Source: Nesterenkonia halotolerans
GTDB lineage: Bacteria > Actinomycetota > Actinomycetes > Actinomycetales > Micrococcaceae
Length of the DNA stretch: 64,000 nt
Assembly (NCBI RefSeq): GCF_014874065.1
Contig: NZ_JADBEE010000002.1
Coordinates: 186,001 to 250,000, forward strand
Direction of reading: 5' to 3'
In this document: piece after piece, positions 17,361 through 26,341 of the stretch
Numbering within the stretch: position 1 is the first letter of the stretch
Layout of the letters: each line of letters opens with the position of its first letter
The notes under the pieces: generated by a model
What the model was told of the DNA's origin: nothing
The model's database searches: none
What the model saw: only the letters and a program-made list of their open reading frames with translations
Program-made: the position numbers and the translations under genes

Positions 17361-17956
17361 GCGCCCAGCCGGGCCCGCTCCCTCCGGCATCAGGAGAGCG
17401 CTGGCGCACTGAGGTGACGCTCGAGGACCTCGAGGACACCGCCGAGTTAGCCACCGGCCTCGCCGGACTGCTCGGGCCCGGAGACCTCCTGGTGCTCACC
17501 GGAGGACTGGGCGCAGGAAAGACCACCTTCACCCAGTCCCTGGGTGCCGCGCTCGGCGTCACCGGGATGATCAGCTCCCCGACCTTCATCCTCAGCCGGA
17601 TCCATCGTGCGCAGGGAACGGGCCCGGACCTGGTCCACGTGGATGCCTACCGCAGCGACTCCGCGGGACTGGAATCATTGGATCTGCTCTCCACCATGGC
17701 GGAGGCCGTGACCGTCGTGGAGTGGGGACGGGGAGTGGTGGAGTCGGCCCTCGTCGGCACCGACGGTTCCTGGCTCGATCTCGAGCTCCTGCGCGAAGAC
17801 TCCTCGCCCAGCACTGACGCCGCGGCGTCCGATACCTCGTCGAAGGCAGAGATCATCACGGACTTCTCCGAGACCGAGGCCGAAGTCCTGGGCTCCGCAC
17901 GCCGGGCGGTGCTGCGGGGCTACGGACCCGCCTGGGCGCAGCCGCCGGCGCTGTGA
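17357..17956 (+). CDS. tsaE: tRNA t6A biosynthesis ATPase TsaE
   Basis: ATPase that activates the TsaB-TsaD complex in threonylcarbamoyladenosine synthesis at position 37 of ANN-decoding tRNAs. The 199-aa product has the P-loop GGLGAGKTTFTQ (about 49-60), the family motif SSPTFILSR, a VHVDAYR segment and a VVEWGRGV motif. It is longer than the usual 150 residues because of an acidic Ser/Asp/Glu-rich insert (about 147-175) and a C-terminal tail. Translation is coupled to alr by an ATGA overlap and to tsaB by GTGA at 17953-17956. Confidence 0.94.
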   Translation: MSAQPGPLPPASGERWRTEVTLEDLEDTAELATGLAGLLGPGDLLVLTGGLGAGKTTFTQSLGAALGVTGMISSPTFILSRIHRAQGTGPDLVHVDAYRSDSAGLESLDLLSTMAEAVTVVEWGRGVVESALVGTDGSWLDLELLREDSSPSTDAAASDTSSKAEIITDFSETEAEVLGSARRAVLRGYGPAWAQPPAL

Positions 17957-18699
17957 AGAACTACCATGGAGGGGTGATTCTCGCCATCGACTCCTCTGCA
18001 GGCGCCTCTGTCGCCGTGCTCGACCACGGCCGGGTGCTCGCCCAGTGGCGGACGGCCGAGACCACCCACCACGCCGAGGTGCTCGCCACCGCCGTGGCCG
18101 AGACGATGCGCCAGGCGGACGTCGCCGGTGACGGGCTGGGCGGCGTCGTCGTCGGAGTGGGTCCCGGGCCCTTCACCGGGCTTCGAGTCGGTCTTGCGCT
18201 GGCGCATGCGCTGGCCGAGGTCTGGCAGGTGCCGCTGCAGGGACTCTGCAGCCTGGATTCACTGGCCCACCGCGCGGTCACGCAGCCTCCTGCCGGTGAT
18301 GTTTTCGGTGACCCCACCGGTGGCCCGGTCGAGGCCGGGGCCGAATTCCTTGCCGTGAGCGACGCACGACGTCGCGAGGTCTACTGGGCGCGATACCGCA
18401 GCCGTGCCGCGGCGGAGCCGGATCACGCCGTGTCTGCCGAGCTCCTCGACGGCCCCCATGTCAGCGCCGCCAGTGAGCTGCCCGATCTTCCTTCCGTGGG
18501 GATCGGAGCCGGCCTGTACCCGGACTCGCTGACCGCCCGGTCCGTGGTGGAGGCGAGTTGGCTTCCCGACGCGGTGGAGCTCGGCCAGATCGCTGAGACG
18601 GCGAGCCCTTCCACGCTGCTCGAGCCGCTGCCTCTGTACCTGCGCGAATCCGATGCCAAGGTCCCCGCCCAGATGCGCTCGCGGACGGCCGCCTCGTGA
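17953..18699 (+). CDS. tsaB: tRNA t6A biosynthesis protein TsaB
   Basis: Pseudo-enzymatic scaffold of the ASKHA fold that dimerises with TsaD. The 248-aa product contains VILAIDSSAGASVAVL near the N-terminus, GPGPFTGLRVGLALAHALA (about 75) and DARRREVYWARY (about 140). GTG 17953 is taken because it overlaps the tsaE stop; GTG 17974 (giving an N-terminus closer to the family norm) is an alternative, but its GGAGGG directly abuts the codon and is too close to work. Its stop overlaps the rimI start as GTGA. Confidence 0.92.
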   Translation: MKNYHGGVILAIDSSAGASVAVLDHGRVLAQWRTAETTHHAEVLATAVAETMRQADVAGDGLGGVVVGVGPGPFTGLRVGLALAHALAEVWQVPLQGLCSLDSLAHRAVTQPPAGDVFGDPTGGPVEAGAEFLAVSDARRREVYWARYRSRAAAEPDHAVSAELLDGPHVSAASELPDLPSVGIGAGLYPDSLTARSVVEASWLPDAVELGQIAETASPSTLLEPLPLYLRESDAKVPAQMRSRTAAS

Positions 18700-19298
18700 G
18701 CGAGACGTCCACCACGAAGGACTTCACCCTTGCGCCGATGACCGCGCTGGATGTGACCGAGGTGCTCGCGCTGGAGAACCGTTTGTTCCCGCATGACGCC
18801 TGGCCGGAGAGCTTCTTCTACGACGAACTGGCTCACACCGGCGGCGGAGATGACGCCCGCGCCGGAGATGCCGCCGACCCATCAGGTGACGCCGAAGATG
18901 ACCCCGCGGGTGACCCCGGCGTGGGGACTCGTCGCTACTGGACCGCGCGCACCGCCGACGGCGCGCTCGCCGGGTATGCCGGGATGATGTGCGTGCTGCC
19001 CCTGGCGGACGTGCAGACCCTAGCCGTGGCACCCGAGATGCAGGGACATGGACTCGGCACCAGGCTGCTCGGGCTGATCGTCGAGGCCGCGCGCACACGA
19101 GGCGCGGAACAGGTCCTGCTGGAGGTGCGCGCGGACAACCCCGGCGCACAGGCGCTGTACCGGCGCGAGGGATTCGAGCCGATCCATACCCGCCCCCGGT
19201 ATTACCCCGACGGCCAGGACGCGCTGATCATGCGCCGACCGCTGACCGATCTCGATGCCCGCAGCTCCGCCACCGATCTCAGGAGCCCCTTGTCATGA
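18696..19298 (+). CDS. rimI: Ribosomal protein S18-alanine N-acetyltransferase RimI-like
   Basis: GNAT acetyltransferase related to RimI, which acetylates the N-terminus of ribosomal protein S18; in actinobacteria it sits within the tsa cluster. The 200-aa product has the acetyl-CoA motif [10 protein letters not shown] (about 118-127) and the C-terminal [19 protein letters not shown]. Between beta-strands (about residues 48-77) there is an Asp/Gly/Ala-rich, strongly acidic insert built from degenerate GDA/EDD-like repeats, absent from the standard 150-aa RimI. GTG 18696 overlaps tsaB, and tsaD begins at the ATGA overlap 19295-19298. Confidence 0.88.
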   Translation: MSETSTTKDFTLAPMTALDVTEVLALENRLFPHDAWPESFFYDELAHTGGGDDARAGDAADPSGDAEDDPAGDPGVGTRRYWTARTADGALAGYAGMMCVLPLADVQTLAVAPEMQGHGLGTRLLGLIVEAARTRGAEQVLLEVRADNPGAQALYRREGFEPIHTRPRYYPDGQDALIMRRPLTDLDARSSATDLRSPLS

Positions 19299-20419
19299 CC
19301 GACCTCTCCACGCTGACCACTCCCTCCGAGCCGGGGCAGCCGCTGCCGCAGGCGCCGCTGGTCCTGGGCATCGAGACCTCCTGCGACGAGACCGGGATCG
19401 GCATCGTCCGCGGCACCGAGCTGCTCGCCAACACCGTGTCCTCCTCGATGGAGGAACATGCACGTTTCGGCGGCGTCATCCCGGAGATCGCCGCCCGGGC
19501 GCACCTGGAGGCCTTCGTGCCCACGCTGCGCCAGGCGCTGGACACCGCTGGGATCCAGCTCAAGGACGTGGACGCGATCGCGGTGACCGCCGGCCCGGGG
19601 CTCGCCGGCGCGCTGATGGTGGGCCTCTCCGCCGCGAAGGGGCTGGCGCTGGCCGCCGGCAAGCCGCTCTACGGCGTCAACCATCTGGTGGCCCACGTGG
19701 GGGTGGGGCTGCTCGAGTCCTCCTCGCCCATGGCCGCGCTGCCAGAGAACACCGGGGCGCTGCTGGTCTCCGGGGGTCACACCGAGATCCTGCGCGTGGT
19801 CTCGCTGACCTCGCAGGTGCAGCTGCTGGGCTCGACCATCGACGACGCCGCCGGTGAGGCTTTCGACAAGACCGCCCGGCTCCTCGGACTGGGCTACCCC
19901 GGTGGGCCCGCCATCGCCGCGTCAGCCGCGCAGGGGAACCCCAGGGCCTTCAGGTTCCCGCGCGGACTGACCATGCCGAAGTTCGAGGGCAGCGCCCATG
20001 CGCCGGGCAAGCACCGGCACAACTGGTCCTTTTCCGGGCTCAAGACCGCCGTGGCCCGCGCCGTGGAACAGTTCGAATCCGCCGGCCGGGAGGTCCCCGT
20101 CCAGGACATCGCCGCCAGCTTCCAGGAGGCCGTGGTGGATGTGCTCACCAGCAAGACAGTCCGGGCCGCGCAGGAACACGACATCCACACACTCCTGCTC
20201 GGCGGGGGTGTGGCGGCGAACCGACGGCTGCGCGAGCTGCTGACCGAGCGCTGCGCGGCGGCGGGCATCGAGCTCCGCATCCCACCGGTGAGCCTGTGCA
20301 CCGACAACGGCGCGATGGTCGCCGCCCTGGGCGCCCAGCTCGTGGCCGCCGGGGTGAAGCCCTCCGGCATGGACATCCCGGCCGACTCCTCCCAGCCGGT
20401 GCAGCGGATCAGCGTCTAG
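19295..20419 (+). CDS. tsaD: tRNA N6-adenosine threonylcarbamoyltransferase TsaD
   Basis: Catalytic subunit that transfers the threonylcarbamoyl group to A37 of tRNA. The 374-aa product has [14 protein letters not shown] (about 25-38), the metal-binding HLVAH with His130 and His134, [11 protein letters not shown], the [10 protein letters not shown] loop and a C-terminal CTDNGAMVA motif. ATG 19295 overlaps rimI by four bases and has AGGAG (19281-19285); a much longer upstream reading frame inside rimI is rejected. It is the last gene of the chain and ends 12 bases from the convergent ybdK-type gene. Confidence 0.96.
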   Translation: MTDLSTLTTPSEPGQPLPQAPLVLGIETSCDETGIGIVRGTELLANTVSSSMEEHARFGGVIPEIAARAHLEAFVPTLRQALDTAGIQLKDVDAIAVTAGPGLAGALMVGLSAAKGLALAAGKPLYGVNHLVAHVGVGLLESSSPMAALPENTGALLVSGGHTEILRVVSLTSQVQLLGSTIDDAAGEAFDKTARLLGLGYPGGPAIAASAAQGNPRAFRFPRGLTMPKFEGSAHAPGKHRHNWSFSGLKTAVARAVEQFESAGREVPVQDIAASFQEAVVDVLTSKTVRAAQEHDIHTLLLGGGVAANRRLRELLTERCAAAGIELRIPPVSLCTDNGAMVAALGAQLVAAGVKPSGMDIPADSSQPVQRISV

Positions 20420-20431
20420 CCCGCCCGACGC

Positions 20432-21595
20432 TCAGACCCTGCGCGGACCGTTGATCGACATCCGCGTCCGCGCGGCGGCGTCCAGCACCACCTGGCGCAG
20501 ATCACCCTCGTGCGTCTCCGCCACCTGACGCTGGCGCTGATAGCCCGCGCCGTCGCGCATCATCTGCTCCACCAGCGCCAGCTCGTCGGCGCAGCCCAGC
20601 TCGGCCGCCACCGGTTCCAGCCGGTTCAGCTCCTGCTCGAGGTGATCGGTGACCAGCATCTCGTCGCCCTCGGCGTTGAGGATGATCTCGGCGTCGAGCC
20701 CATAGCGCGCCGCCCGCCACTTGTTCTCCTGGACGAACCACGGAGGCATGGAGGTGACGCGGCCGCCGTTCTCGATGCTGCGCACGGTGGAATGCACGAT
20801 GCACTGGGTCAGCGCGGCCACCCCGGCGATCTCCTCCAGCGTGGCGAGGCCGTCGCAGACCCGCAGCTCCACAGTGCCCAGACGCGGCACCGCCCGCACG
20901 TCCCACCGGACCTCGGTGACATCGTGGATCACCCCGGTGTGGGCGAGATCGCTGACCGCCTTCTCATAGCCGGACCACTCCTCGAACTGGAACGAGGCCC
21001 CGGCCGTGGGCAGCTGCTGAAAGACCAGTGCGCGCTGCGAGGCGTACCCGGTGTCCTCCCCGGCCCAGTAGGGCGAGGAGGCGGTGAGGGCCTGGAAGTG
21101 GGCGTTGTAGTTGCACAGGGCGTTGACCGCGGGCATCGCCTGGGAGACGTCATCGAGACCCACATGGACGTGCACCCCGTAGATCACCATCTGCCGGCCC
21201 CACCACTGGGTCCGGCGGATCAGCTCGGCGTAGCGCTCCTTGTCCGTCACCTCCTGCTCGGTGGGTGCGGCGAAGGGGTGTGAGCCCTGGCAGTAGAGCT
21301 CCACGTCCAGCGGCTCACAGTGGCGCATCACATTGCGCGCGGTCTCGCGCAGCTGCTCCACCCCGGTGTTCACGTCAGGGCAGACATCGGTGATCAGCTC
21401 CACCGTATTGGTGAGCAGCTCCTGCTTCACATAGGGGTGTTCATCCTCGGGGCCCAGCTCAGCGAGGTCCTGATGACAGGCGCTGAGGATGCGGTCGGCC
21501 ACGGACCGAAGGTCTCCGGACTGACGATCGACCAGGGCCAGCTCCCACTCGAGGCCGAGCGTGGAACGTTCAGATTTCGCGAAGGGTAGTTCCAC
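20432..21595 (-). CDS. Carboxylate-amine ligase, YbdK/GCS2 family
   Basis: Member of the glutamate-cysteine ligase 2 superfamily (YbdK/EgtA-like), ATP-dependent ligation of an amine to glutamate. The 387-aa product has LGLEWELALVD near the N-terminus (the metal/ATP glutamates), YGVHVHVGLDD around residue 140, RRTQWWGRQM, and WDVRAVPRLGTVELRVCDG (about 230-248), which are typical of YbdK-like proteins in actinobacteria. GTG 21595 has AAGGAG seven bases upstream. Actual function is open: E. coli YbdK shows weak gamma-glutamylcysteine synthetase activity. No mycothiol or ergothioneine genes adjoin it. Confidence 0.85.
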   Translation of the reverse strand: MELPFAKSERSTLGLEWELALVDRQSGDLRSVADRILSACHQDLAELGPEDEHPYVKQELLTNTVELITDVCPDVNTGVEQLRETARNVMRHCEPLDVELYCQGSHPFAAPTEQEVTDKERYAELIRRTQWWGRQMVIYGVHVHVGLDDVSQAMPAVNALCNYNAHFQALTASSPYWAGEDTGYASQRALVFQQLPTAGASFQFEEWSGYEKAVSDLAHTGVIHDVTEVRWDVRAVPRLGTVELRVCDGLATLEEIAGVAALTQCIVHSTVRSIENGGRVTSMPPWFVQENKWRAARYGLDAEIILNAEGDEMLVTDHLEQELNRLEPVAAELGCADELALVEQMMRDGAGYQRQRQVAETHEGDLRQVVLDAAARTRMSINGPRRV

Positions 21596-21708
21596 TCATG
21601 GCTCCTTAGTCGGTCAGGGCCGTCGCCCGCATCACCGTTCAGAATACTGCCCCGGCCGGATGGTTCCCGAGCACCCGCGGAGTGGACGCGCCGTTCAGCC
21701 TGCGCAGA

Positions 21709-21714
21709 TATCCT
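21709..21714 (+). promoter_or_regulatory. -10 box of leaderless nagZ-like gene
   Basis: TATCCT, seven bases before ATG 21722, with no Shine-Dalgarno in between; predicts a leaderless mRNA. Confidence 0.45.
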
Positions 21715-21721
21715 GGCAGGC

Positions 21722-23530
21722 ATGACTTCGCCCGGCACCCCCCGCCGTTCTCGCCGCCTGGCGACCGCCTCACTGCTCAGCGTGCTGCTGCTCAGCTCCT
21801 GTGGACCCGCTTCGGAGACGTCCCCCGAGGGTGCCGAGCAGAGCGCGGGATCTGCTGAGGAGGATCAGGCCGAGGCGCAGGCGCAGGCCGAGGCTGAAGC
21901 GCGCCAGGCCCAGGAGGCCGCGCTCGCCGGTCCGGGGGAGGAACACCGACAGCGCGCCGAAGAGATCGTCGCCGAGTACTCCACCGAGGAGCTTGCCGGA
22001 TCCGTGCTGGTGGGGGAGTTCGCAAGCACCGATGCCGCGCCGATGGCGGCGCTGATCGATGAGCTGCACCTGGCTGGGAGCATCATCATGGGTGGCAACG
22101 TCCCGCGCGGGGACCAGGGGGTGGACACCGAGACGCTCGCCGCCGAGCTGGAGACGCTGACCTCCGGCGCCCAGGACCGCGAGGTGCCCCCGATGATCAG
22201 CGTCGACCAGGAGGGCGGCCTGGTCACCCGGGTCGACGCGCCGCTGACCGAGTGGCCCACGCCCATGTCCTACGGCGCCGCAGCACTGGGCAGCGAGCAG
22301 GACGGGGACGATGCTCAGTCCACCGAGGATGAGACCGACGACGACGACGCGCTTGCCCGCTCCGGGCATCGTTTCCTGGCCGCAGAGCTGGAGGAGCTGG
22401 GCTTCACCACGAGCTTCGCCCCCGAGGGTGATGTCACCGTCGGCGCGGCAGATCCGACCATCGGGTCGCGGTCCTTCGGCGGAGATGCCGAGGCGGTGTC
22501 CGAACTGGCGATGAGCGGGATCCGCGGCCTCGCCGAGGGCGGGCTCGCCGGGGCGGTCAAGCACTTCCCTGGCCATGGCTCGGTCACCGAGGACTCCCAC
22601 CAGACGCTTCCGGTCCAGGATGCCTCGCTGGACGAGCTGCGCTCGCGGGACTGGGTGCCCTTCGCCGAGGCGGCGGAGGCCGGCGTCCCCATGATCATGA
22701 TGGGACACATCGAGGTGCCCGCACTGGAGGAAGGCACGCCATCCTCGCTCTCGGCGGCGGCCTATTCCGAGCTGCGGGACATGGGCCACGAGGGAGTGGT
22801 GGTTACCGATGCGCTGAACATGGGGGCCATCGTCCAGGGCTACGGCGGAGATCAGGCCGCGGTGCTCGCGCTGGAGGCGGGTGCCGACCTGCTGCTGATG
22901 CCCGCCGATGTCGGTGGCGCCCATGCCGCGATCGTCACCGCACTGGAATCCGGAGAACTGGACCGTTCGCGCGCCACCGAGGCGGCCCAGCGGGTCACTG
23001 CCCTGCAGCTCTGGCAGGCCGACCTCGCCGCCGGAGAGCTGGCCGCGGGCCCGGGTGCCGAGCTGCCGGAGGAGCTCGCGAGGGAGAGCGAAGATGCCAG
23101 TGAGGCTGAGGCTGATGCTGAGGGGCTGGACTCCGCGGCCGAGACAGCGCAGGCGCTGGGGCGATCGGCCATCACTCTGGTCGCGGGACAGTGCGAAGCA
23201 GACCTCGCGGCTGAGGGGATCCAGATCGTGGGAGGCAGTGCGCAGGACCGGAGCAGGCTTGCCACGGCCGCGCAGGCCGAGGGGATCACCGTGGGCTCCG
23301 GCGCCGTGGTGAACCTGATCGGAGAATCCAGCTCCGCCGGGGGAGACATCGCCGTCGCCCTGGACCGTCCAGAGGTGCTCGCCGCTGCCGACGCACCGAC
23401 GCGGATCGCCCTCTACGGACGCACGGTGGAGTCCTTCGAGGCGCTCGCACGGGTGCTCAGCGGTGAGGACGCTCCGGGCAGGCTTCCGGTCGCCGTCGGC
23501 GAGGACGAGCGGGGCCACTCCACCTGCTGA
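21722..23530 (+). CDS. nagZ: Glycoside hydrolase family 3 beta-N-acetylhexosaminidase, lipoprotein (NagZ-like)
   Basis: Probably cleaves GlcNAc from muropeptides during cell-wall recycling, on the outside of the membrane. The 602-aa product begins with a signal peptide and lipobox LSSC (24-27) with Cys27 as lipidation site, then an acidic/Ala-Gln-rich linker, and the GH3 domain (about 75-430) with SVDQEGGLVTR (160-170), KHFPGHG (280-286) containing the general acid/base His-Asp dyad region, and VVTDALNMGAI with nucleophile Asp363. A short Asp/Glu-rich insert is at about 191-210, and about 170 residues follow the GH3 domain (GH3_C-like remnant with acidic linker). Divergent from ybdK; convergent with the methyltransferase gene. 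Confidence 0.87.
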   Translation: MTSPGTPRRSRRLATASLLSVLLLSSCGPASETSPEGAEQSAGSAEEDQAEAQAQAEAEARQAQEAALAGPGEEHRQRAEEIVAEYSTEELAGSVLVGEFASTDAAPMAALIDELHLAGSIIMGGNVPRGDQGVDTETLAAELETLTSGAQDREVPPMISVDQEGGLVTRVDAPLTEWPTPMSYGAAALGSEQDGDDAQSTEDETDDDDALARSGHRFLAAELEELGFTTSFAPEGDVTVGAADPTIGSRSFGGDAEAVSELAMSGIRGLAEGGLAGAVKHFPGHGSVTEDSHQTLPVQDASLDELRSRDWVPFAEAAEAGVPMIMMGHIEVPALEEGTPSSLSAAAYSELRDMGHEGVVVTDALNMGAIVQGYGGDQAAVLALEAGADLLLMPADVGGAHAAIVTALESGELDRSRATEAAQRVTALQLWQADLAAGELAAGPGAELPEELARESEDASEAEADAEGLDSAAETAQALGRSAITLVAGQCEADLAAEGIQIVGGSAQDRSRLATAAQAEGITVGSGAVVNLIGESSSAGGDIAVALDRPEVLAAADAPTRIALYGRTVESFEALARVLSGEDAPGRLPVAVGEDERGHSTC

Positions 23531-23584
23531 CTCAGCGGCACCGGCCGATCCAGGTCTCGCTGCTCTTCGGTGGCACCTGCTGAT

Positions 23585-24934
23585 TCAGAGCGGGTCCACC
23601 ACGGCGAAGACCCGTTCCTCACCCAGCCGGGTGATGACCACGGTCGCGTGGTGCCGCGCTGACTGCCGCCTGGTCTGCTTCTTGGGCAGGACCTGCTGGC
23701 GCAGCTGCTCGGGGATGATGTCGACCCCCCGCTTCTTGATCTCCAGGCTGGTGACCGCCTCCTCGGCGGCCCAGGCCTTCAGCGCCTTGACGCTGTAGGG
23801 ACGGACTTCCTGGATGCGGTAACTGCGGGAGAGTCCGCGCTCCTTGCCTGGATCGGTGCCGTCGGTGCAGAAGTACGCGATATGCCCATCGAGCAGGCGC
23901 CCGCCCAGCTCATCGGCGAGTTCCGCGACCAGCTCGGAGCGGATGACTGCGGGGTCTGGTTCGTGGAGCACCCCCGTGAGCCCGGTGCTTCCGCTGGGCT
24001 CCAGCTCAAGACCGGCGCCGAAATCCGTCGAGCTGGTCAGCTCCGCCACCCGATGTCCCTGCGGAGGTGGCGAGTTCGGCGGGTGCTGTTCCGGCTGTGA
24101 TTCGTGCGGGGGTGGTGGGCTCTGCAGCGCCGTCGCCGCACGCCTGACTCCGGGCCTGGCGAGGTCGTTGAACCAGAGCACCACCTCCACCAGATCTCCA
24201 TCCACAGAGACCCATTCCGCTTCACAGTCAGCAGGGATGAGGTCGTGGGGGAGCCCCGGTCCCAGCTTCACGCCCATCGGCGTTCCGGTGCGGGCCAGTT
24301 CCAGGACGAAGCTCAGCGGCGGGGAGAAGGACTCCGGATCCCACAGCCTCGTCGGCCCGGAGCGCAGCGAGTCCTCAGCCGCCTGCGGGTCTCGGCGCGC
24401 CGGGTCCAGCCAGAGCCCCCAGCCACGCGGGGCTGCGGCACGTGTCAGCTCGTAGGTTGAGGCGAAGCTCTCTGCCGTGCTGTGCAGGACCTTCGCCTCG
24501 GGGAAGGGAAGCAGGTTGATGGTCGCCGCGGCCGCGGCGTTCTCCTCCGCCTCCACCGCCGTGACGGAGAGCCCCAGCGAGGCGGCTGCGAGTGCGTCCG
24601 CTCCGAGGCCGCAACCCAGGTCCACCACTCGATCGAGCCCCGCGGCACGGAATCGCTGGGCATGACGGGCCGCCACCGGCAGACGGGTCGACTGCTGCAG
24701 ACCTCCATGGGTGAAGAGCATGCGATCTGCAAAGTCCCCGAACTTTCCTCTTGCCTCGGCGCGCAGCCGGGACTGTGTCAGTGCGGCCGCCACACGCTCG
24801 GCAGGGTGGCCCTCCCGGCGAAGCTGCTCATTGAGGCCGAAGGAAGCGGAGGGGTCATAGGGCGGCAGCGAATTGACCAGCTCCCACCCCTCGGGTGTGA
24901 GCACCGGCGTCAACGAATCGGGAGAGGAGGACAT
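23585..24934 (-). CDS. Class I SAM-dependent methyltransferase with C-terminal THUMP-like domain
   Basis: A 449-aa protein with Rossmann methyltransferase core: motif I VVDLGCGLGADA (103-114), motif II acidic VEAEEN near 127, and a motif IV-like LDPARR (176-181). The C-terminal about 150 residues (GGRLLDGHIAYFCTDG, SYRIQEVRPYSVKALKAW, LEIKKRGVDI) match the THUMP-like domain of actinobacterial proteins; the two halves are joined by a Pro/Gln/Ser-rich linker (about 270-300). The substrate is unknown; tRNA or rRNA is plausible from the domain type but unproven. ATG 24934 lies eight bases after a TACCGT box (24943-24948, minus strand), again a near-leaderless arrangement. Confidence 0.75.
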   Translation of the reverse strand: MSSSPDSLTPVLTPEGWELVNSLPPYDPSASFGLNEQLRREGHPAERVAAALTQSRLRAEARGKFGDFADRMLFTHGGLQQSTRLPVAARHAQRFRAAGLDRVVDLGCGLGADALAAASLGLSVTAVEAEENAAAAATINLLPFPEAKVLHSTAESFASTYELTRAAAPRGWGLWLDPARRDPQAAEDSLRSGPTRLWDPESFSPPLSFVLELARTGTPMGVKLGPGLPHDLIPADCEAEWVSVDGDLVEVVLWFNDLARPGVRRAATALQSPPPPHESQPEQHPPNSPPPQGHRVAELTSSTDFGAGLELEPSGSTGLTGVLHEPDPAVIRSELVAELADELGGRLLDGHIAYFCTDGTDPGKERGLSRSYRIQEVRPYSVKALKAWAAEEAVTSLEIKKRGVDIIPEQLRQQVLPKKQTRRQSARHHATVVITRLGEERVFAVVDPL

Positions 24935-24991
24935 CGCCTTCTACGGTACCGTCCCGCGATCGTCACATCGCTGTCACACCACACTCATCAG

Positions 24992-25020
24992 TTGCGGAGA
25001 ATAGGTTAACTATGTAGGTT
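24992..25020 (+). promoter_or_regulatory. Promoter of siderophore uptake operon
   Basis: TTGCGG (24992-24997), 17-base spacer and TAGGTT (25015-25020) make a good sigma-70-type promoter, with transcription starting near 25027, inside the iron-box-like sequence that follows. Confidence 0.5.
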
Positions 25021-25024
25021 CTAT

Positions 25025-25043
25025 TTAGCTAAGGGGACGCTAA
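25025..25043 (+). promoter_or_regulatory. DtxR/IdeR-like iron box
   Basis: TTAGCTAAGGGGACGCTAA matches 13 of 19 positions of the DtxR/IdeR consensus, including both outer TTAG and CTAA arms, and covers the predicted start of transcription, where a repressor would block initiation. A further half-site TAGGTTA lies at 25002-25008. Iron control of the downstream importer is inferred. Confidence 0.5.
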
Positions 25044-25105
25044 GTAGATACTCCCACCATCATCGGGCCCACGGCTCAACCACCCGCATCGTGAAAGGCA
25101 CACCT

Positions 25106-26200
25106 ATGCCCATCTCTGCATCCACCGCCCAGCTCAGCTCGACCGTGCGCTCCAGAGGTCTCAGCGCGCTCTCCGTGGGCGCCATCGCCGCGTTCGCACT
25201 GACCGCCTGTGCCGGTGAGGACGCCGACGCCGCGGACGCCGAGCAGGTCAGCAGTGATACGCAGGCCGAGGAGACTGCCGGGGAGACTGCCGAGGGGTCG
25301 GCCGAGGAGGGGGCGGAGTCCGGGACGGTGACGATCGAGGATGATCACGGCACCCACGAGGTCTCCACCGATCCGCAGAGCGTGATCGTCACCGACAATC
25401 GCTCCTTCCGCACCCTCGAGGCCTTCGGGGTGCAGCCAAGCGCCGCCCCACTGGGTCTCATGGATGCGCAGACCCACAGCTATGCCGAAGATGAGTCCAT
25501 CCTCGACCTGGGCATGCACCGCGAGCCGAATCTCGAGAATGTCGTCGCCGCCGAGCCCGACCTGATCATCAACGGCCAGCGCTTCCAGCAGTACTACCAG
25601 GACCTCACCGAGCTCGCCCCCGAGGCCACCATCCTTGAATTCGAGCCTCAGGAAGACGCTGACCTGGTAGAAGAGCTGATTCGCAAGACGGAATCGCTGG
25701 GCAGCGTGTTCGCTGAAGAGGACGCCGCAGCCGAACTCGTCGAGGAGCTGGAGACGGAGGTGGCTCGCGTCCAGGAGGCCTACGACGGTGAATCTACGGT
25801 GATGGGCCTGCTGACCTCCGGCGGAGACATGAGCTATGTGGCGCCCGGGCCCGAGGGTCGCGCCATCGGGCCGGTCTTCGACACCTTCGACCTCGTGCCC
25901 GCCCTGGAGCAGGAGGGTGAAAATGAGTCCCACGGTGACGACATCTCGGTGGAGGCCATCGCGACAGCGAACCCGGACTGGCTGCTGGTGATGGACCGCG
26001 ACGCCCGCATCAGCCAGGAGGAAGAGGGCTACAGCCCCGCGGCAGAGATCGTCGAGGACTCCGAGGCGCTGCAGAATGTCACCGCGGTCGAAGAGGGCAA
26101 CATCGTCTACCTGCCCGAGAACTTCTACCTCACCGAGGATATCCAGGCCTATACAGAATTCTTCCGCGACTTCGCAGATGCCCTCGAAGCGGCGGAATGA
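25106..26200 (+). CDS. Iron-siderophore ABC transporter substrate-binding lipoprotein (FatB/YclQ-type)
   Basis: Surface lipoprotein that captures ferric siderophore and hands it to the permeases encoded next. Signal peptide with lipobox LTAC (32-35, Cys35), a Glu/Ala-rich linker (36-72), then the two-lobed periplasmic-binding fold: VIVTDNRSFRTLEAFGV, NLENVVAAEPDLIINGQRF (helical backbone region), and a C-terminal NIVYLPENFYLTEDIQAYTEFF. Domain pattern points to the catecholate/petrobactin-type FatB family. ATG 25106 is preferred (GAAAGG eight bases before) over GTG 25091. Highly acidic composition overall. Confidence 0.88.
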   Translation: MPISASTAQLSSTVRSRGLSALSVGAIAAFALTACAGEDADAADAEQVSSDTQAEETAGETAEGSAEEGAESGTVTIEDDHGTHEVSTDPQSVIVTDNRSFRTLEAFGVQPSAAPLGLMDAQTHSYAEDESILDLGMHREPNLENVVAAEPDLIINGQRFQQYYQDLTELAPEATILEFEPQEDADLVEELIRKTESLGSVFAEEDAAAELVEELETEVARVQEAYDGESTVMGLLTSGGDMSYVAPGPEGRAIGPVFDTFDLVPALEQEGENESHGDDISVEAIATANPDWLLVMDRDARISQEEEGYSPAAEIVEDSEALQNVTAVEEGNIVYLPENFYLTEDIQAYTEFFRDFADALEAAE

Positions 26201-26239
26201 GAGAGATCACTGTCTTGCCAGTCAGTGAATAAGGGTCAG

Positions 26240-26280
26240 CGTCAGCCTCACCCGGGGGTGGACTTCGGGTGAGGCTGACG
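26240..26280 (+). terminator. Hairpin between binding-protein gene and permeases
   Basis: Perfect 14-bp stem CGTCAGCCTCACCC (26240-26253) with its complement (26267-26280), 13-base loop, no T-tract. Placed after the first gene, it probably limits read-through so that the binding protein is made in excess, or acts as a full terminator given a second promoter downstream. Confidence 0.7.
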
Positions 26281-26288
26281 TCCCATCA

Positions 26289-26318
26289 TTAGGCAAGCCC
26301 AGTGTTCGCTAATACAGT
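26289..26318 (+). promoter_or_regulatory. Possible internal promoter for the permease-ATPase genes
   Basis: TTAGGC (26289-26294), 18-base spacer, TACAGT (26313-26318). TTAGG followed 15 bases later by CTAA (26309-26312) resembles a badly spaced iron box. Start of transcription would be near 26325, just before a run of ten C (26332-26341). Confidence 0.35.
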
Positions 26319-26331
26319 CAGGTACTTCACG

Positions 26332-26341
26332 CCCCCCCCCC
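26332..26341 (+). repeat. C10 homopolymer in the permease leader
   Basis: Ten consecutive C between the putative internal promoter and the permease start at 26396. Such a run is prone to slippage in replication and to sequencing error; it is not inside an annotated gene. Confidence 0.85.
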
